Shown here piece after piece: positions 21,831 to 35,099 of a stretch of 64,000 bases of DNA (positions are counted from its first letter, which is position 1; every line of letters starts with the position of its first letter). The translations under genes were made by a program, and so were the position numbers. A model generated the notes under the pieces. That model made no database searches. It saw nothing but the letters and a program-made list of their open reading frames with translations, and was not told the DNA's origin. Source of the stretch: Gracilaria vermiculophylla (Eukaryota; Rhodophyta; Florideophyceae; Gracilariales; Gracilariaceae); the NCBI GenBank assembly GCA_019155205.2, contig JAHNZQ020000004.1, positions 4,915,224-4,979,223 on the forward strand. Direction: 5' to 3'.

Positions 21831-22108
21831 CGGCGGGACGTAAGGCCGCCCACGAATGGACACCCACTAGACGACATACAGATGTCCTGGAACCTAGGTC
21901 TTATAGAAATGAAATGGATATCAGAAGAGCACTTGACACCGACCGACTGGATCCGGTTTGCTTCATGTAGTAAAACAGATACAAACTTTGCATCACCTTA
22001 GAGAAACAATACAAAAAGGATGCTCTACATAGATATATATATATTCGTTCTGGACATTGAATCCGGATTGAATCTGGTATCCATGAAGTCCTTACCCACT
22101 TGGATTCT

Positions 22109-22329
22109 TGTACAGGTTTGTCAATCAGCTTATCACTTTTCTTTACTCACAAAACATCCAGAATGGTTCTTATGTAGTCCTCGAGGGACGTGGTGCGAAC
22201 AAAATATCTTCTAGATATCATCAGGGCACATGACAATTCACTCTAACGAATTACCTGTAAACAGAATGTATAGAATGTAAATAAGCATGTAAACAATTCA
22301 CTCATGCAAACAATTCACTATTAACATCA
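22109..22329 (-). repeat. copia-1 3' LTR
   Basis: On the minus strand begins TGATGTTAATAGTGAATTG and ends CCTGTACA; preceded by the polypurine tract. It matches 26423-26642 throughout. Confidence 0.93.
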
Positions 22330-22340
22330 CTTCCCCTCAT
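22330..22340 (-). promoter_or_regulatory. copia-1 polypurine tract
   Basis: Minus strand ATGAGGGGAAG lies immediately before the 3' LTR start (TGATG). This is the expected plus-strand DNA primer. Confidence 0.85.
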
Positions 22341-22341
22341 T

Positions 22342-25300
22342 CTAGACAGTCTCTTTCATGTCAAGACCCATACCACGGCAATGTTTATTGTGAGTGGCAG
22401 CATCAACGGGTTTCATTAATATATCTGCAGTCATGACATGTGTCTCAACGTATTCCAAACAAACATCTCCTCGTTTCACATGGTCGCGAAGAAAATGGTA
22501 CCGAATAACTATGTGCTTCGTACGTTCACTACACATTGTGTCGTTGCTTAGGCGGATTGCTCCTTGATTATCACAACCAATTACCATACCTTTCTCGGCC
22601 CAAAGTCCAAGTTCAATCATAAGTGAACGGAGCCAAAGAGCTTCTCGTACTGCATTAGAGACGAAGACATATTCAGCTTCAACTGTAGACTGCGCCACAA
22701 GAGATTGCTTCTTCGACCGCAAGCAAACAGCTGCACCAGAGTTGATCAACACGAAACCTGTAGTTGACTTACGGTCGGTGGTATCACCGACAAAATTAGA
22801 ATCAGAAAACCCTTTCATACTGTCAACACGTTGGACAAACATTAAGCTTACATCTTTGGTGCCCTTCAGATACCTCAAAACCAGTTTCGCAGCCCTCCAA
22901 TGTTGTTCACCAAAGGTATCCATGAAGCGGCTTAGATAGCTGATAGAGAATGCAATATCTGGTCGATAAGTGTTCGAGAGGTATATCAGAGTGCCAACAA
23001 GTTCCTTGTACGGAAGGCCTCTTACTCCTTCATCTCGCACTTCATCCAACGCATAGTGTAAGATCATGGGAGTCTTCACCGGTGCACAAGATTGCATGCC
23101 AAAATGATCCAAAAGGTGAGCAGTCATGCTCACATTATGACCCTTCAATGTGCCATCTGTGCCGCGAGCTACAGTCATCCCAAGGAACTTAGCATCATCC
23201 TTCTCGACACGAAGATCTACATATCTCTTTAAGAACGATATTACCTCCGCCAACCTCTTTGAACTCTGAGAGGCAACGAGAATATCATCCACATATATGC
23301 CCAGTACTACCAAAGAGGAATTAGTTTCTTAAAAGTATAGAGCTGGATCTCCTTGAGAGTAATTGAAGCCAAATTTGAGTAGGATAGGGTGAATGAAGTT
23401 CCGAAACGCTCTTGATGCCTGCTTCAAGCCGTATATGGCGCGTTTGAGCTTCAGCTTTTGACCTTCTTTTCCTTGGACGTCAAAGCCTGGGAACTGTTTC
23501 ATGTAGATCTCTTCATATAACTTACCATACAGAAACGCAGCTATGATGTCTAGACGAGTGAATTCCATCCCTTGGTCAACAATGATCGAGATTACTAGCC
23601 TCACAGTAGCATACTTCACGACGGGAGAAACGATTTCGCCGTAATCAATCCCAAATCTCTGCATGAACCCCTTCGCCACTATTCGGGATCTGTGCCTCAT
23701 AACCACACCACAAGAGTTGCGTTTACGTCCGAAGACCCAACGGCAGTCAATCGGAACGACATGCGGCGGACAGGTGACCAATTCGAGGACATCTCTCTCT
23801 CGTAGATTGTTCACTTCATGCGCCATTGCCAACCACCATTGCTCTCTCTCAGGTGACTGCATAGCCTACTCAAACGATTGTGGAAGATTGTTATCTGTAA
23901 TTCCTAACAGGCAGTTTGCAATGAAACTCTCAGGTGAATAACGCAAGGGTGCAGAACGCTGACGAGAAGATCTCCTAAGTGGGGGTTCAACAAGAACATC
24001 AGACTCAGTTGGATTGCTGTCTTCGCCTTCAGGTCCATTAGATCCTTCTCCCAAATCTCCTTCAGTAAAAGGGACATCCATATCGATCTCTTCCGTTCCA
24101 TATTCCACATCATCAAAAAGGGAGTCCAAGTCCAAAGATTCCTGGGAGTCTTCGTTTCCATTCTCAGTCTTCCAACCAAAACTTCGTTCATCAAACTTCA
24201 CATCACGAGAGATAATAAAACTTCCTGACTCGGGGTAAAAGACTTTATAAGAATTACCCCTCTCAAAACCAACCAGGACCCCTTTTCTCGCTGTCGCAGC
24301 AAACATACCACTCCTGAGCTTCTTAAGAATATGAACGTATGCCGTGCATCCGAATATCCTAATGTGGGACATCTTCGGTTTCATATTGCGAACAGCTTCG
24401 AAGGGGGGTGTGCCAGTCATCACAGCACCAGAAAACGTTCGATTCCTCAAGAAGCTAGCGGTGGATACAGCTTCTGCCCACAATCGCTCTCTACGAATTC
24501 CTTCAAGCAGACTATACAACATTGCCCTGGCAGCGTTGTTCAGGGTCCTGTTCAGCCGTTCAGCTTTCCCGTTCGACTCCGGGCTGTACGGAGCGACTGG
24601 TTCAGAAATTATGCCTCTTTGCTTCAGCCAATTCTGCAACTTGTGAGATAGACACTTCATGGAATTGTCCATACGAATTGCCCTGACTGGCTTCTGGCAT
24701 AGTGCTTCAAACTCCACAATCATTTCTCTAACAGAGGCTTGTTTTTCTGAGCGACGATTAATGAATCGAACAAGAGAGTATGCACTGAACTCATCGTACA
24801 AAATAACATAATAGTTTGCTCCACCAAAAGATGCGCATATCACTGGACCTACAACATCTGAGTGTACGAAGTCACCACGTTCTTTGCATCGATCACGATT
24901 CACTCTAGGTCTTACTTCACGGACGGATGTCGACATTTAAAATGCTTTATAATTTTCCCGGTCACAAATCTTAGTAAGGCCAACACCATCAACCAAGGGA
25001 ACAGTTGCTCTCAAATGGGCTGCACAAATGTGACCAAGACGAATGTGCCATAGTGTCGTTCTCTCAGATACGGATTGCGTGATCAGTGCTTCGTTGGGAT
25101 TGAGGCCAAGACTCGGACGCATAAGCACTTCATAAAGTCCATGCTCATGATTTTTGATCGCTAAAAGAACAGTCTCCTTAGATTTTGGATCGCACACCTT
25201 ACAAAGTCTTCGGCCGCCTTCTTCCGTCACAAAGAGAACGTTGTAACCTTTTCTCTGTAGGGAACTGACTGACAGTAGATTACATCTGAGGTTCGGCACA

Positions 25301-26391
25301 AGTTGTACCTCCGTAAGGTTTAGATGCATTGGTCTGCCAGTTACAATTGCAATGCAGGGAACTGTGCCTTTTCCCTTTACATCTAGCTTCGTTCCATCTC
25401 CGATTTTCACGTGAACGTTCGAGGACGGAACCACACCAGAGATAAATGCATCTGATTTGTTACACATATGCTGGGTAGCACCGGAGTCAACGAACCACTT
25501 TCCGGAAGATCCAGTGATACCAGTAACAAGAGCCCTTGCAACATGTAAGGCACTATCAGCGCCCCCAGCGTCCTTGTTTTCTGAACTCTCATTAACACGA
25601 TGTTTAGGACGGTACTCAGGGCTCTCTGGGTTGTCACAGCAGTCAGCCTTCTTGTGGTTAAACCTGCCGCAGTAGTGACCCTTGATCTTCCTCTTCCTCG
25701 AAGAGCTACTTCTTACATTTAGTGCTCTCGCGCCGTCCCCTGCAGACACATTCTTCTCAACAAACGCTTCCTTGGAAGTCAGGAGAGCCACAGCATCCGG
25801 TAAAGTCTTATCCATGCCTCTAATTACTTCTGCAGTTACCTGGAACTCGTCGCGGAGCCCTCTAATCAGCGCTCGAAGCTTTTCCGGATCATCAATAGAG
25901 TAACCAATTCCAATGAGGGTCGACTCAAGCTCTGCCGAACGAGCACGGTACTGCAAGACAGACTCGTCTGCCGACATCTATATACTCTGATACTTATCCA
26001 GAAGAGCATCTCGGCTGGCCTGACTGACACTCTGGTACTGTGACTTCAAAGTCCTCCAAACCTTGGAGGGCTCCTTCATCTCCATGATAGAAGCAACACA
26101 AGAGTCGTGTACCAAGAGAAGGATGGTCGACAAAGCTGTGTCTCTTCTACGGGCATACTTGTCGCATCCGGAATCCTGCAGTCCGAGATCTTTCTCAGTA
26201 CCATTGACGATAGCCCACAGCTCTTTGCTCTTCAAAACAACTTTTAACTTATCGGACCACAAAAAATAGTTCGACGCAGTGAGCAAAGGTAGACAAACCT
26301 TCTGATCATCAATTCCTACGGACGACTCAGAATCACCAAGGAGATTCATAGTAGAAACTTGGGCAGCACAAACAAGACGAATAAAACTCAC
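22342..26391 (-). pseudogene. copia-1 Gag-Pol polyprotein, one frame with four TAA/TAG codons
   Basis: A single frame of 1350 codons without frameshift, interrupted at 25978 (TAG), 24937 (TAA), 23866 (TAG) and 23329 (TAA). In order: Gag (VWRTLKSQYQSVSQ); a zinc knuckle whose first Cys appears lost (GHYCGRFNHKKADC); aspartic protease (FVDSGATQHMC); GAG-pre-integrase (LWHIRLGH); integrase with HSDVVGP, RAIRMDN and SPESNGKAERLNRTL; reverse transcriptase with YVDDILVA; RNase H ending (STVEAEYV). It ends just before the polypurine tract. The first ATG in frame is at 26391, and a later one at 26349 is equally plausible. As it stands no full polyprotein can be made without readthrough. Confidence 0.93.
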
Positions 26392-26408
26392 AACAGTTGA
26401 ACAGAGTC

Positions 26409-26420
26409 TGAGCCCATAAC
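26409..26420 (-). promoter_or_regulatory. copia-1 primer-binding site, half-tRNA-iMet type
   Basis: Two nucleotides after the 5' LTR the minus strand reads GTTATGGGCTCA. The complement of the anticodon arm of plant initiator tRNA-Met, as I recall it, is GTTATGGGCCCA: one difference, which is G-T pairable. Drosophila copia and yeast Ty5 prime from such a half-tRNA, rather than from the 3' end of the tRNA. Confidence 0.6.
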
Positions 26421-26422
26421 GT

Positions 26423-26642
26423 TTTACAGGCTTTTCAATCAGCTTATCACTTATCTTTACTCACAAGACATCCAGAATGGTTCTTATATAGTCCTTGAGG
26501 GACGTAGTGCGAATAAAATATTTCTAGATGTCATCAGCGCACATGACAATTCAATCTAATGAGATACCTGTAAACAGAATGTATAGAGTGTAAATAAGCA
26601 TGTAGACAATTCACTCATGCAAACAATTCACTATTAGCATCA
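26423..26642 (-). repeat. copia-1 5' LTR
   Basis: Minus strand begins TGATGCTAATAGTGAATTG and ends CCTGTAAA, next to the primer-binding site. It is followed outside by the GATTCT duplication. Confidence 0.93.
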
Positions 26643-26648
26643 GATTCT

Positions 26649-28426
26649 ACAACACCGTCATCTTGTGCACCTGCCAAATCCTTTGATTGATGCCAACCGA
26701 CGCCCACTTCCCACCATGTGCTCCGTCTATCTTAAGAAAACTGTAAGAAATTTGTCTTTCCAAACGCTTTTTTTTGTTTTCAATGGACCGGAAACAGACT
26801 GTGTGCTAGGTATACTCTTTATTTACTGAAAACTCGAGATGAGGTTCTCCCGTATCGATAGAATTGCTCCCAAAAAAGTCTCTCATATCGCCAATATGAT
26901 CTATTCTTTTCAGAAAAAGCAACCAAACGGTACTACAGAAGAGACGTTTTAAAAGACAGGCATGAGCAAAGTGCGCATTGCAGTACAGTGTAGCTAAAAG
27001 GACCTGGAACAGATCTTGAACAGGAACGCTTACGGGCGCGTTCTTATGGAACGCAAGTTTTCAGTTCGTCTTTTCTATGTAACATTGCTATACTTTTTCA
27101 TTTTCACAGATGAATAAAGAGAGAAAAACAAGTATGTCACTACTATGTATGCGTATGGAATTGCTTCGAAATGAATATCAGAATGTAATCTAGCAACTCT
27201 TCTCTTTTAAGATCCCTTCAGGCGCGCAAGGTCGCGTACTTCTTTCCAAAATAATTCACAACTTAGGCTCCTGGGAGTGAAGCTCAAGTATGCCTGCTAT
27301 CGGAGTTCATTCTTCCACCATTTGCGAGCGCGACCCTGCGAAGTTTTGCAATATGCATCGCCGCGAACCTTCTCCATTCTTTCTCTTACGCTCCCTGCTC
27401 GATGCCAGACTGCCTCTCCTAATTCTCATCCTGACTTCTCTTAAACTTGCGTCTTTCTCCCGCTTGGCCGAGAACGAACTGGGAGAGCTTGTTCTCCGAA
27501 GTAGGATGCTCCATTCTCACGCGGCCGTGTGTTTTCCTGAAATATTGGAAAACGAGATTCCTCGTCCAAGCCTTTCTCTTCTAAAATGCTCCTTCTTATC
27601 CACGCCATGCGACGAATACCCACCCCAAAAGTAACGAGACGCTTTTCATTTTTTTTCTGCTTGTTCTTCTTCGAGCGGAAGGACTACGCTTTTTCGTCTA
27701 TTTCTGCGATAAGATCATCCATGAGCATCTCCAATTCCCCGTTCTCTTCAACAATTATCGATACGGCCCTGTTTGTCTTAAAAATTTTCCGGCGCTGCAT
27801 AATGTGCTGCTTAACACAATCGCACAGAGTTTTTCAGGACGGCTTCTGCACCTTCTAAAAGAAAACCTTAGACATTTGAGTCATAAGAGTCACATGGACC
27901 TGGCAAGAGAGTGTGTCTGCTACGCTCCATGGGAATATAAACCCCGTGGAATGTGGTGTCGACGAAGAGCGTGAAGTTGCGTGTGGTGGCCAGATAAAGT
28001 CGTGCGCATCGCCATTCCTTGTCGTTGAAATGTGCGAAACGGACATCGTGTGTAATACAATTTATACGAAGTTTTGTGACCATTTTTAGTTTATCATTCG
28101 TGCAGGTGTGCCGTTTGTATGATGCGTGATACGGTCTCTCGAACAAGACTCCGAGATCTATACGGCGAAAATTCTATAATGTCATATTTTTTGACAACTC
28201 AGTGGAAAACATGAGATAGTTTTATAATGCAGTTCAGGATTATATTCACGATTACAGTTCACTTCAAACAGCTCGCCATTTTTGAATCAATAATGCGCTG
28301 TAAAGTAGGACCACGGAGGTGGACTTTTGTTCTCATTTTCTCTACGTAAATTATATTGCACCTCTTTTCTTCACATTTTAGCTTCAAGCACATTCAGACC
28401 GTTCAAGAAAATGAAAATGCTTTCTC
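26649..28426. other. No firm gene; one weak open frame
   Basis: AT-rich flank up to about 27240, then a pyrimidine-rich, higher-GC stretch with open frames 27290-27634 (114 codons, plus) and 27586-27858. Neither has a recognisable domain. The first could be a small unknown gene because it stands out in composition, but I would not rely on it. Confidence 0.3.
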
Positions 28427-28454
28427 TATATAAATATATATATATATATATATA
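28427..28454. repeat. (TA)n microsatellite
   Basis: An almost pure TA run, uninterrupted from 28434 to 28454. Confidence 0.9.
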
Positions 28455-31400
28455 CATAATTGTAAAACAGAAAGAAAATAATCCCGCTCTCGTGGGGTTT
28501 TTGAATCTTGTTTTATCAGACGTCTACGTCTTTTTGAAAAACATGAGATATTATATGAAGATATTTATTTAACGGTTTAGAACGCAACAGATCGAACAGC
28601 AAAAATCCAAACAAGCTGCCCGTGGATTTCAGAAGATAATTTTAGCTTTACTGCACCAATGGACGAGTACATCAAACGTCCTACAAACCATTATCTTCAT
28701 AGTACACAAAAAAAGCGCTGCTAATGAGGAGATCAAAGAAAGCATGATTTGTTGTCAATGAAAATGATATACTAAATTTGAGCTGCAATGGATATTACTC
28801 GACAACTCTAGCGGTGGAAACTTTTCAACCTGGACAATTTCGATATTTTCAGCCAACTTCAATATATCTTTTTGTAACACTGTCTCTATTGTCTTAATCG
28901 TAGAAATGAAAGAGTGTAACTAGTGGAGTAGAATTTTATTTTTAACCCCGAATCTTTTCGAGCTGTTGTGCACCAAAGAATTAGGAATTTAGAGAAATGT
29001 TTTACTATATCCCTGGTGAAAACGTACTTCTGTTTGCAGTCAAAACATATTGGCAGATTAATATTTTGCAGAAAGACAAAACATTTAGAAATAGATCTAT
29101 GGGTCGTTCTACGAACCATTTCCGCGATAATTTTAATACGAAAAATGTAAACTATGAATATTTGCAAAGCAATGCACAGCTGTGTACTTCCGACGGGCTC
29201 TCCCAAAATCGCATCAACCAGTCTAAATTGAAGACAGTGTAATCCACTCCGAACCACCATGTAGGCTGAATGAAATTTTATGACAGTATGCAATACAACA
29301 CTAGGTCTCTTGATCATGCTGAGAGCCAAGGTTTGTAAAATCTCCAAATTTTGGTATTTCAATGAAAAAAATACTGTCACGATTGACAAATCAAATATTG
29401 CTGACCGTTTTGTTTGGAAATCTTGCACGCCACCGAAACAGACATTTGTAACGATTCTTGCATAGTTCTCGAATTACTCCCGTGGCTCATATAACACACA
29501 TATTAGAAAAAATGTTTCAAATAATGTTTGGAGGAGCAACAATGCAGTTACGAGTGTTATTGCAAATGGCCTCATATTATCTTGGAAAAAAAAAAGACGC
29601 TCAGATGTAAACAACTGTGTACTGCCAGGCGTTATGCAGTTCATCACACTATGGATACCAGCTTGTACCAGCTACTTAGATGTATCACGGCCCCATAGTG
29701 TTGCCACGTCTACGGTGTACAAAGGTTTTAAAGAGACACTTGGAGTCTGAATGAACAATTGTTAGAATATATATTCCATATCACCAAAAAAGAATGTAAA
29801 GCTGCAAAGAATGGATTTTTTGTTCGCTACAAGGCACAATTACATGAAAATATTTCCGATTTAGTTGGACTCGCTCTCAAAATTGGATGTCTGTCTCTTC
29901 AAGACGCTCCGAATCCAATGGAATATCAAAATCGTAAAGACGCGTCTTTGCATTTTGTTTGCAATCCGCTGTACAATCTATTAACAAAGTTTGCTTTGTG
30001 TTTGAGCGTCATGGAGGTAGAACCCATGCCTCCACAGCGTTTGCGAACAAAAATCTATGTAATGTGATTGAAAGAAACGCATTACCGTCATGGGCCTCTC
30101 TTTCTGTAGATGGCACGTACAGCAATCAGGGCCATCTTTTGACTACACATGCCGAAAAGATGCTGATCTTCAAAGAGAACAATATCAATTTTGATCTACT
30201 GCAAGCCTGCGTGATCTTCAAAAAAGCCTTGGGAATGCGTGTGTGTCGTTTTGAAGTATTTTCGTCGGCTTTGAGATATACTTTGAAGCACACAACCTGA
30301 ATCATAAATTTAAATTGTACCGTTGTGAGAAGCTAATGAATGAAGCAGTAATTTGAGCAAGAAAAAAGCAATTCCCGGTATGCGTTTGTGGTACAAAAAG
30401 ATAGAGAGAACTCTAGCGATACCAAATGCAATTGTCAGCTACACTATGTGCAATGAATGCGAAAGGTCCGACGAGCAACACGCAATGCAATTGAGTCCAA
30501 AGCGAACGGGCTCGAAACTGGACGATAACATGGGGCGAGAAGCAACCACAGAGTAAACGACCGCGAGGGAGGGCAACTCCGAAGCGCAGGGGCGATTTGT
30601 CCTGAATCTCTATTGCACCTGTAGATCAACCAACATCACATTTCCCTAAGCTAATATGAGTGACAGTCATAGTCATTCGACAACCGTACACAATTTCATG
30701 ACCGGTAACGTGTGTGATAATATTTTCGAATATTTTCCGCAACATGAATACGACAGGGTCCAAGTAAAATGTATGAAGTACATTTAGGATGACCTGCATA
30801 CCGAAAGGGGCAATATTAGTGGAAGGCACCACAATCGTCGAATTTAAGAATTTCATGATGCAATCACAAACTGAATGGTTCGTTCATGGTTCGTTCGAAA
30901 GTGAACGGGAGGATCAAACAGCAATTTTAATCAATCAATTTGTTTGAAATGAAAAAGAAGCTGGCTTTAGATAGTTATAAGTCATCAGCACTTTAATGTC
31001 AAGGATCATAAGCGGTGGCTCGAGCGGTGATAAATAGTACAAACGGCCTATGGTCGCGTTTTACAACTGATGCATTATCTTTTTCTCAAGTACGCAAATG
31101 GCCACCTGTGCCAAGCTGCGGTTGAAAGGAATCCATGGCTCGTTGTGGGCTCTACCGTAACCGTCAAAGACTTCAGCTATATTTCGCTGCACATCGAGCT
31201 TATGCGTACCACTGAATGAGAAAGCTCAATCAGCACAGGTTCCGATACGCAGATCAAGCGAAGCCATAACAGAGAATGAAAACTTTCGTCGAACTCCAAC
31301 ACCATCAGAGCTGCTGGGCACTCGCCGTAATGCTGATTATGGCATAGATATAGGCCTCTAAATTTTTTTAATGGTCATGCAAAACGTAGTACAACAGTTC

Positions 31401-32695
31401 GCTCCACAGCGGGCTTCGAGGATTCCCCACAAGAAAGGCTTTGGCGGTCGCCGTGCCATGAATCATGGCCTTGACCACCTTTTTCTCCCGATGCACCATG
31501 GCGTAACGCTTTTAAGGACGTATGCGGCTGAGATAAACAAGCAGGCATACACCTGCAGTGAATAGATAAAACAGTTTGAAAGCCACCGTTGGAGCTTTCC
31601 TTATCCCACGCTCGATCCCCAAAACGTCACAAGTAATGTAGGTTTCAGCATGCGTGACGTTCTCAGAGATGGAACTAACAGCGTGAACAATAGGCTTTTT
31701 AAATTAGATAGATTCGAAAGATCGTGCGATGACTTGAGAGTATTGGGATTTGGATGATTTTTTCGCCTATACCAGAGCCTGATTGTTATCAGAAGTACAA
31801 TATTCATGAATCTGACGGACCTTGGGGTGGGAGTTGTGCAGATAGAATGAAGAGCGATAGACAAGGGAGCGGAGAAAAAGGGTGGCAAACTGAATGCTAA
31901 TGTGAAGGAGACGTACCAGAAAGCATGCAGTGAGAAGGACCGGAGTAGAAGCCGCAATACGTGCATTACGGGGACTAAGAAGCGCAAGATACGAGTTTTC
32001 ACGACCCACAACAGCGCCAAAATGCCTAAGTTTATTCAAAGAACCCTGTTCTGAGCGTAAGATCTAATAATCTCTTCCTGCAGCTTCTCCATTAGCTGTT
32101 AGTCAATTTGCGGCACTAGCCCACGCTTATGAACATCATTTCGTTTTGCAGAGGCATCAATCCAGTAGTCGTTTTCAGATTTTTGCGGCGTTTCTTTCCG
32201 AACCAACAAAATCGATTAAAGCCTGTCCCAGTCAGTGATCTTTTTATCCCCATGAGGTCGGTTTCGACGTCGGGTGGGCTTGGGAAGCAATGATTGCCTT
32301 CCTGGAGTCTTTGCTTGCCAGTTAGCCGGACGATTTGGCGTATTGACTGAATTTACCACGTTGGAGGCGTGAAGAGGGGCTGCACTCAGGATGCTTCTAC
32401 CTTAACCACCCGCTTCCAATTCGCAGTGATTCCGTTCATTCCAATGATCAAGTTAGTCCCTTATATCACACGTTGGGCTCAAGTTTACAAAACGTTTTCA
32501 TAAGCTTGCCTACGGCACCCTGCAGGATGTAAAGCTCCGTCTTATTCGATGCTTTTGCTATATTCTGTTTAGAATCATCGAAAGCCTCTAACAAATACTT
32601 CGTGGCTCTGAACCCTGCACCCATGTCCTCAACAAATCGCTTCTGCGTCTTACTTTCCTTAGTTTTGCTATCAGTTGCTTCCTCTTGACTGTTTG
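28455..32695. other. Long AT-rich stretch without recognised genes
   Basis: Several open frames of 90-180 codons occur: minus 28886-29428, plus 29759-30067 and 29959-30300, minus 31601-32020. They overlap one another on both strands or change frame, and none matches a family I know. At 32466-32735 (minus) a frame rich in Lys, Thr and Glu follows R1 copy B directly (GTG start only). It may belong to the unit that carries R1. Confidence 0.4.
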
Positions 32696-33150
32696 TGCTA
32701 TCGTCAGTTCTCAATTCAAGGTGATAGCGCACCACGTCAGTTAAGAGTTTTTGATGACACCATAGGCGAGAGTTCCTAAAGGTGGTCTCCGGTTATCGCG
32801 GCCACGAGCCGGGGGAGTTCTGAAAGGGGGTTCGCATGCACCAAACGGAGGACGGGGTTCACTGAGCGGAAAATGCTCCAACAGGCGCTGCAATGAGGAA
32901 ACCTGGAGATCGGTGGCTCAGAAACCTTAAGGCGTTCGACAAGAGTTTTAAACCGGAAAAAACTGAACAAGACCCAAGGGTGCTCAGTTTACTTCCCCCC
33001 AGAGGTAATGATGAACTAGCAGATTAAGTACCGTGCCGGAAGCCCGCCTCAACAGGTGTCAATACTGTATTAACTACCTGCACCAAATAACAAAAATAAA
33101 TCTGAATTCCACAATTTCTCAAGGGCAATATCACCTTAGCATCCTCCGTA
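32696..33150 (-). repeat. R1 interspersed repeat, copy B (inverted)
   Basis: Reverse complement of the R1 family. From 33150 downward it shows the blocks GAGGCGGGCTTCCGGC, GGTACTTAATCTGCTAG, GGGGGGAAGTAAACTGAGC and AACCGGAGACCACCTTTAGG, ending at GACGATAGCA (32696). It is more diverged than copies A and C, and its first ~80 bp are not clearly alignable. Confidence 0.7.
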
Positions 33151-35099
33151 CAACACTATTAATGGCGGAAATATAACTATATATTCCTACTTTGTTTATT
33201 TCTTCTTTTCGTACCTTTTGTGTCATTGGCGAATGCTGCAACGAAAGTCCACTTGCAGAAGCATTCGATGCATCTCCAGTACCCACGCCTTCTTTTTTCT
33301 GTAAGTGATCTTCCAAAACGCGTGTTCATGGCGGCTGCAAAAACCGAAGTATATTTCGAAATCAAAACGGATAAATGACATACGACCTTGAGCTAGCAAT
33401 AGGCGCAAATGCTTCTGGATCCCTTTATCCTGAGGCCTCGTATCTCGAAAAAAATGGACCATAAACGCTTTTAAAAATTCTAAAAAGTATTGTTCTAGCA
33501 CTCTTCCGTCTCGAAAGTAAAAACAGTAGGGAGGCATTATGAAATTTGATATCGTCGAATGTGAAACCTTCAGCCAATACAGTCATAAGCGCGAATATTA
33601 AAACATTGAACAAAGGCGCTTTGTTAAGTGATCATGGATCCTCGAGACATTGGCCTCGGTCTTTTCGAGTAAAGCATTACACCAGTCGCTGTCTCGTCCA
33701 AGTCACTCGGAATTCTGCACGTATCTGCAGCAGTCGACAGTACTTTAAAGCGAGGAGTGGAGGATTACGATCCGTTGCTTTCTGAACGGCAACGGACTCG
33801 CTACGTGCTGGAGGTTGACGTGTTTCCACCTTTCCGTCATTGAATACTGATTCATCCTCTTTTAAGTAGATATTATCTTCTTCTTTCTTGCTGTTCTTGG
33901 CAATCCTAACATGGGTTGCCATAAATTGGTTTATCCAGTGTATTTCAGTAGAATTTGTTAGTTTCGTACTGAAATCATCCAGTACCTGGCCCGCAAATAT
34001 TTAGCGCTGCACAGATTCATTACCAAAAAACAGCCATTTGATAGAAAGTCGTGCGTTTTGGACGCCTGCGATTCAAATATATTGGAGAACATTCGTCAGT
34101 TTCTTATTATCTGTAGAAACGGCTAGCAACTGTTATTTGGCTTTTTTTACAGTGGTTAGGTTTTGCAAGTGAGATGTTGTCAGTAGTTGAATTTCATTTT
34201 GAGGCTTGTTCTGTTGAATTAGTTGCGTCGAACAGTTTCGTAAAGCTTACGGTGTCATGGTTAAAGCAACATACGATGCGTTTAAGATTCATATCATGCA
34301 TGAGAAACGCGCAAGTGTAGTACTCTAATGCACTTTTTCCATAGCATTTCAGTAGAAATTGTTGATAGTAATGATTGTGATGGACCCGTTGACTGTAGAG
34401 AACAGTTGTTTCTTTCCACAGCGGTTCTTTTATATCTTTAAGAAGATGCGCTAAATCTGTACTATCGACATCTTGATTATTTAAGACATCCTCTCTTTTA
34501 GTTCTGCTCTGGAAGGGCGGGGATTTCTACTAACCATGTTGCAGAATAGAGAAAAACACGCAAGCCAGGATATTGATGACGTAATCCTTTCCATGTGTTC
34601 CAAGCACGGCGTTTGTCGGTATGATAGACTTAACAATTCAATAAAGGGTTCTGACAGAAATCGTTTCAAAGTCATAACACTACGTCATTAGCATCCATGA
34701 AAAAGTCTTGGAGATGGCCTCTTTTGCGCTCTGATTAGCTTTAGACTGCACGACTAAAGGCTGGCAGGGAGTCATTCTCTAAAACTGGACGTCTGTTGAA
34801 ATGTCAGCCCGCCACAAATCTTCGTTTTCGAAAACTTCTAGTAAAAAATCGAAAACAAATAATCTTCAGTACACCCAACATTTCTCCATCATGCAAATAG
34901 GCGCAGAGAAAAACACGAAGTGTGCCAACGAAGAGTATCGTGCAGAAGAAGGGCAAAAACGCACTAACGTCGATGCATTTAAATCAAGAATATGGCGTGA
35001 AATCCGTTAAGACATTTGCTCCAGTACATAAAAATGAAGAAAACATTGGGTTTAGAAGGAAATCATGATCAAAAACAGTAATTTGGTGTCCATACATGC
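33151..35099. other. No recognised gene
   Basis: Open frames of 60-104 codons on the minus strand between 33131 and 33922 partly overlap, and none is recognised. 33930-35099 is AT-rich, with an unmatched plus-strand frame at 34801-35010. Confidence 0.4.

Larger units (their letters stand above)
22109..26642 (-). mobile_element. Ty1/copia LTR retrotransposon (copia-1), complete
   Basis: Two LTRs of about 220 bp bound a polyprotein region in Gag-PR-INT-RT-RNase H order, which defines Ty1/copia. On the coding (minus) strand the LTR begins TGATG and ends CCTGTACA (CCTGTAAA in the 5' LTR). The element is flanked by GATTCT on both sides (22103-22108 and 26643-26648), a target duplication of 5-6 bp. 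A polypurine tract and a primer-binding site sit at the expected positions. Hand alignment of the LTRs gives about 17 substitutions and one indel, so insertion is not recent. Confidence 0.95.

Noticed and set aside
28886..29428. 180-codon minus-strand frame in AT-rich DNA
   Set aside because: No family resemblance, overlapped by open frames on the other strand, composition like the flanks.
31601..32039. Overlapping minus-strand frames of 139 and 90 codons
   Set aside because: Two frames of the same DNA with no domain; low-complexity Leu/Ser/Phe-rich reading.
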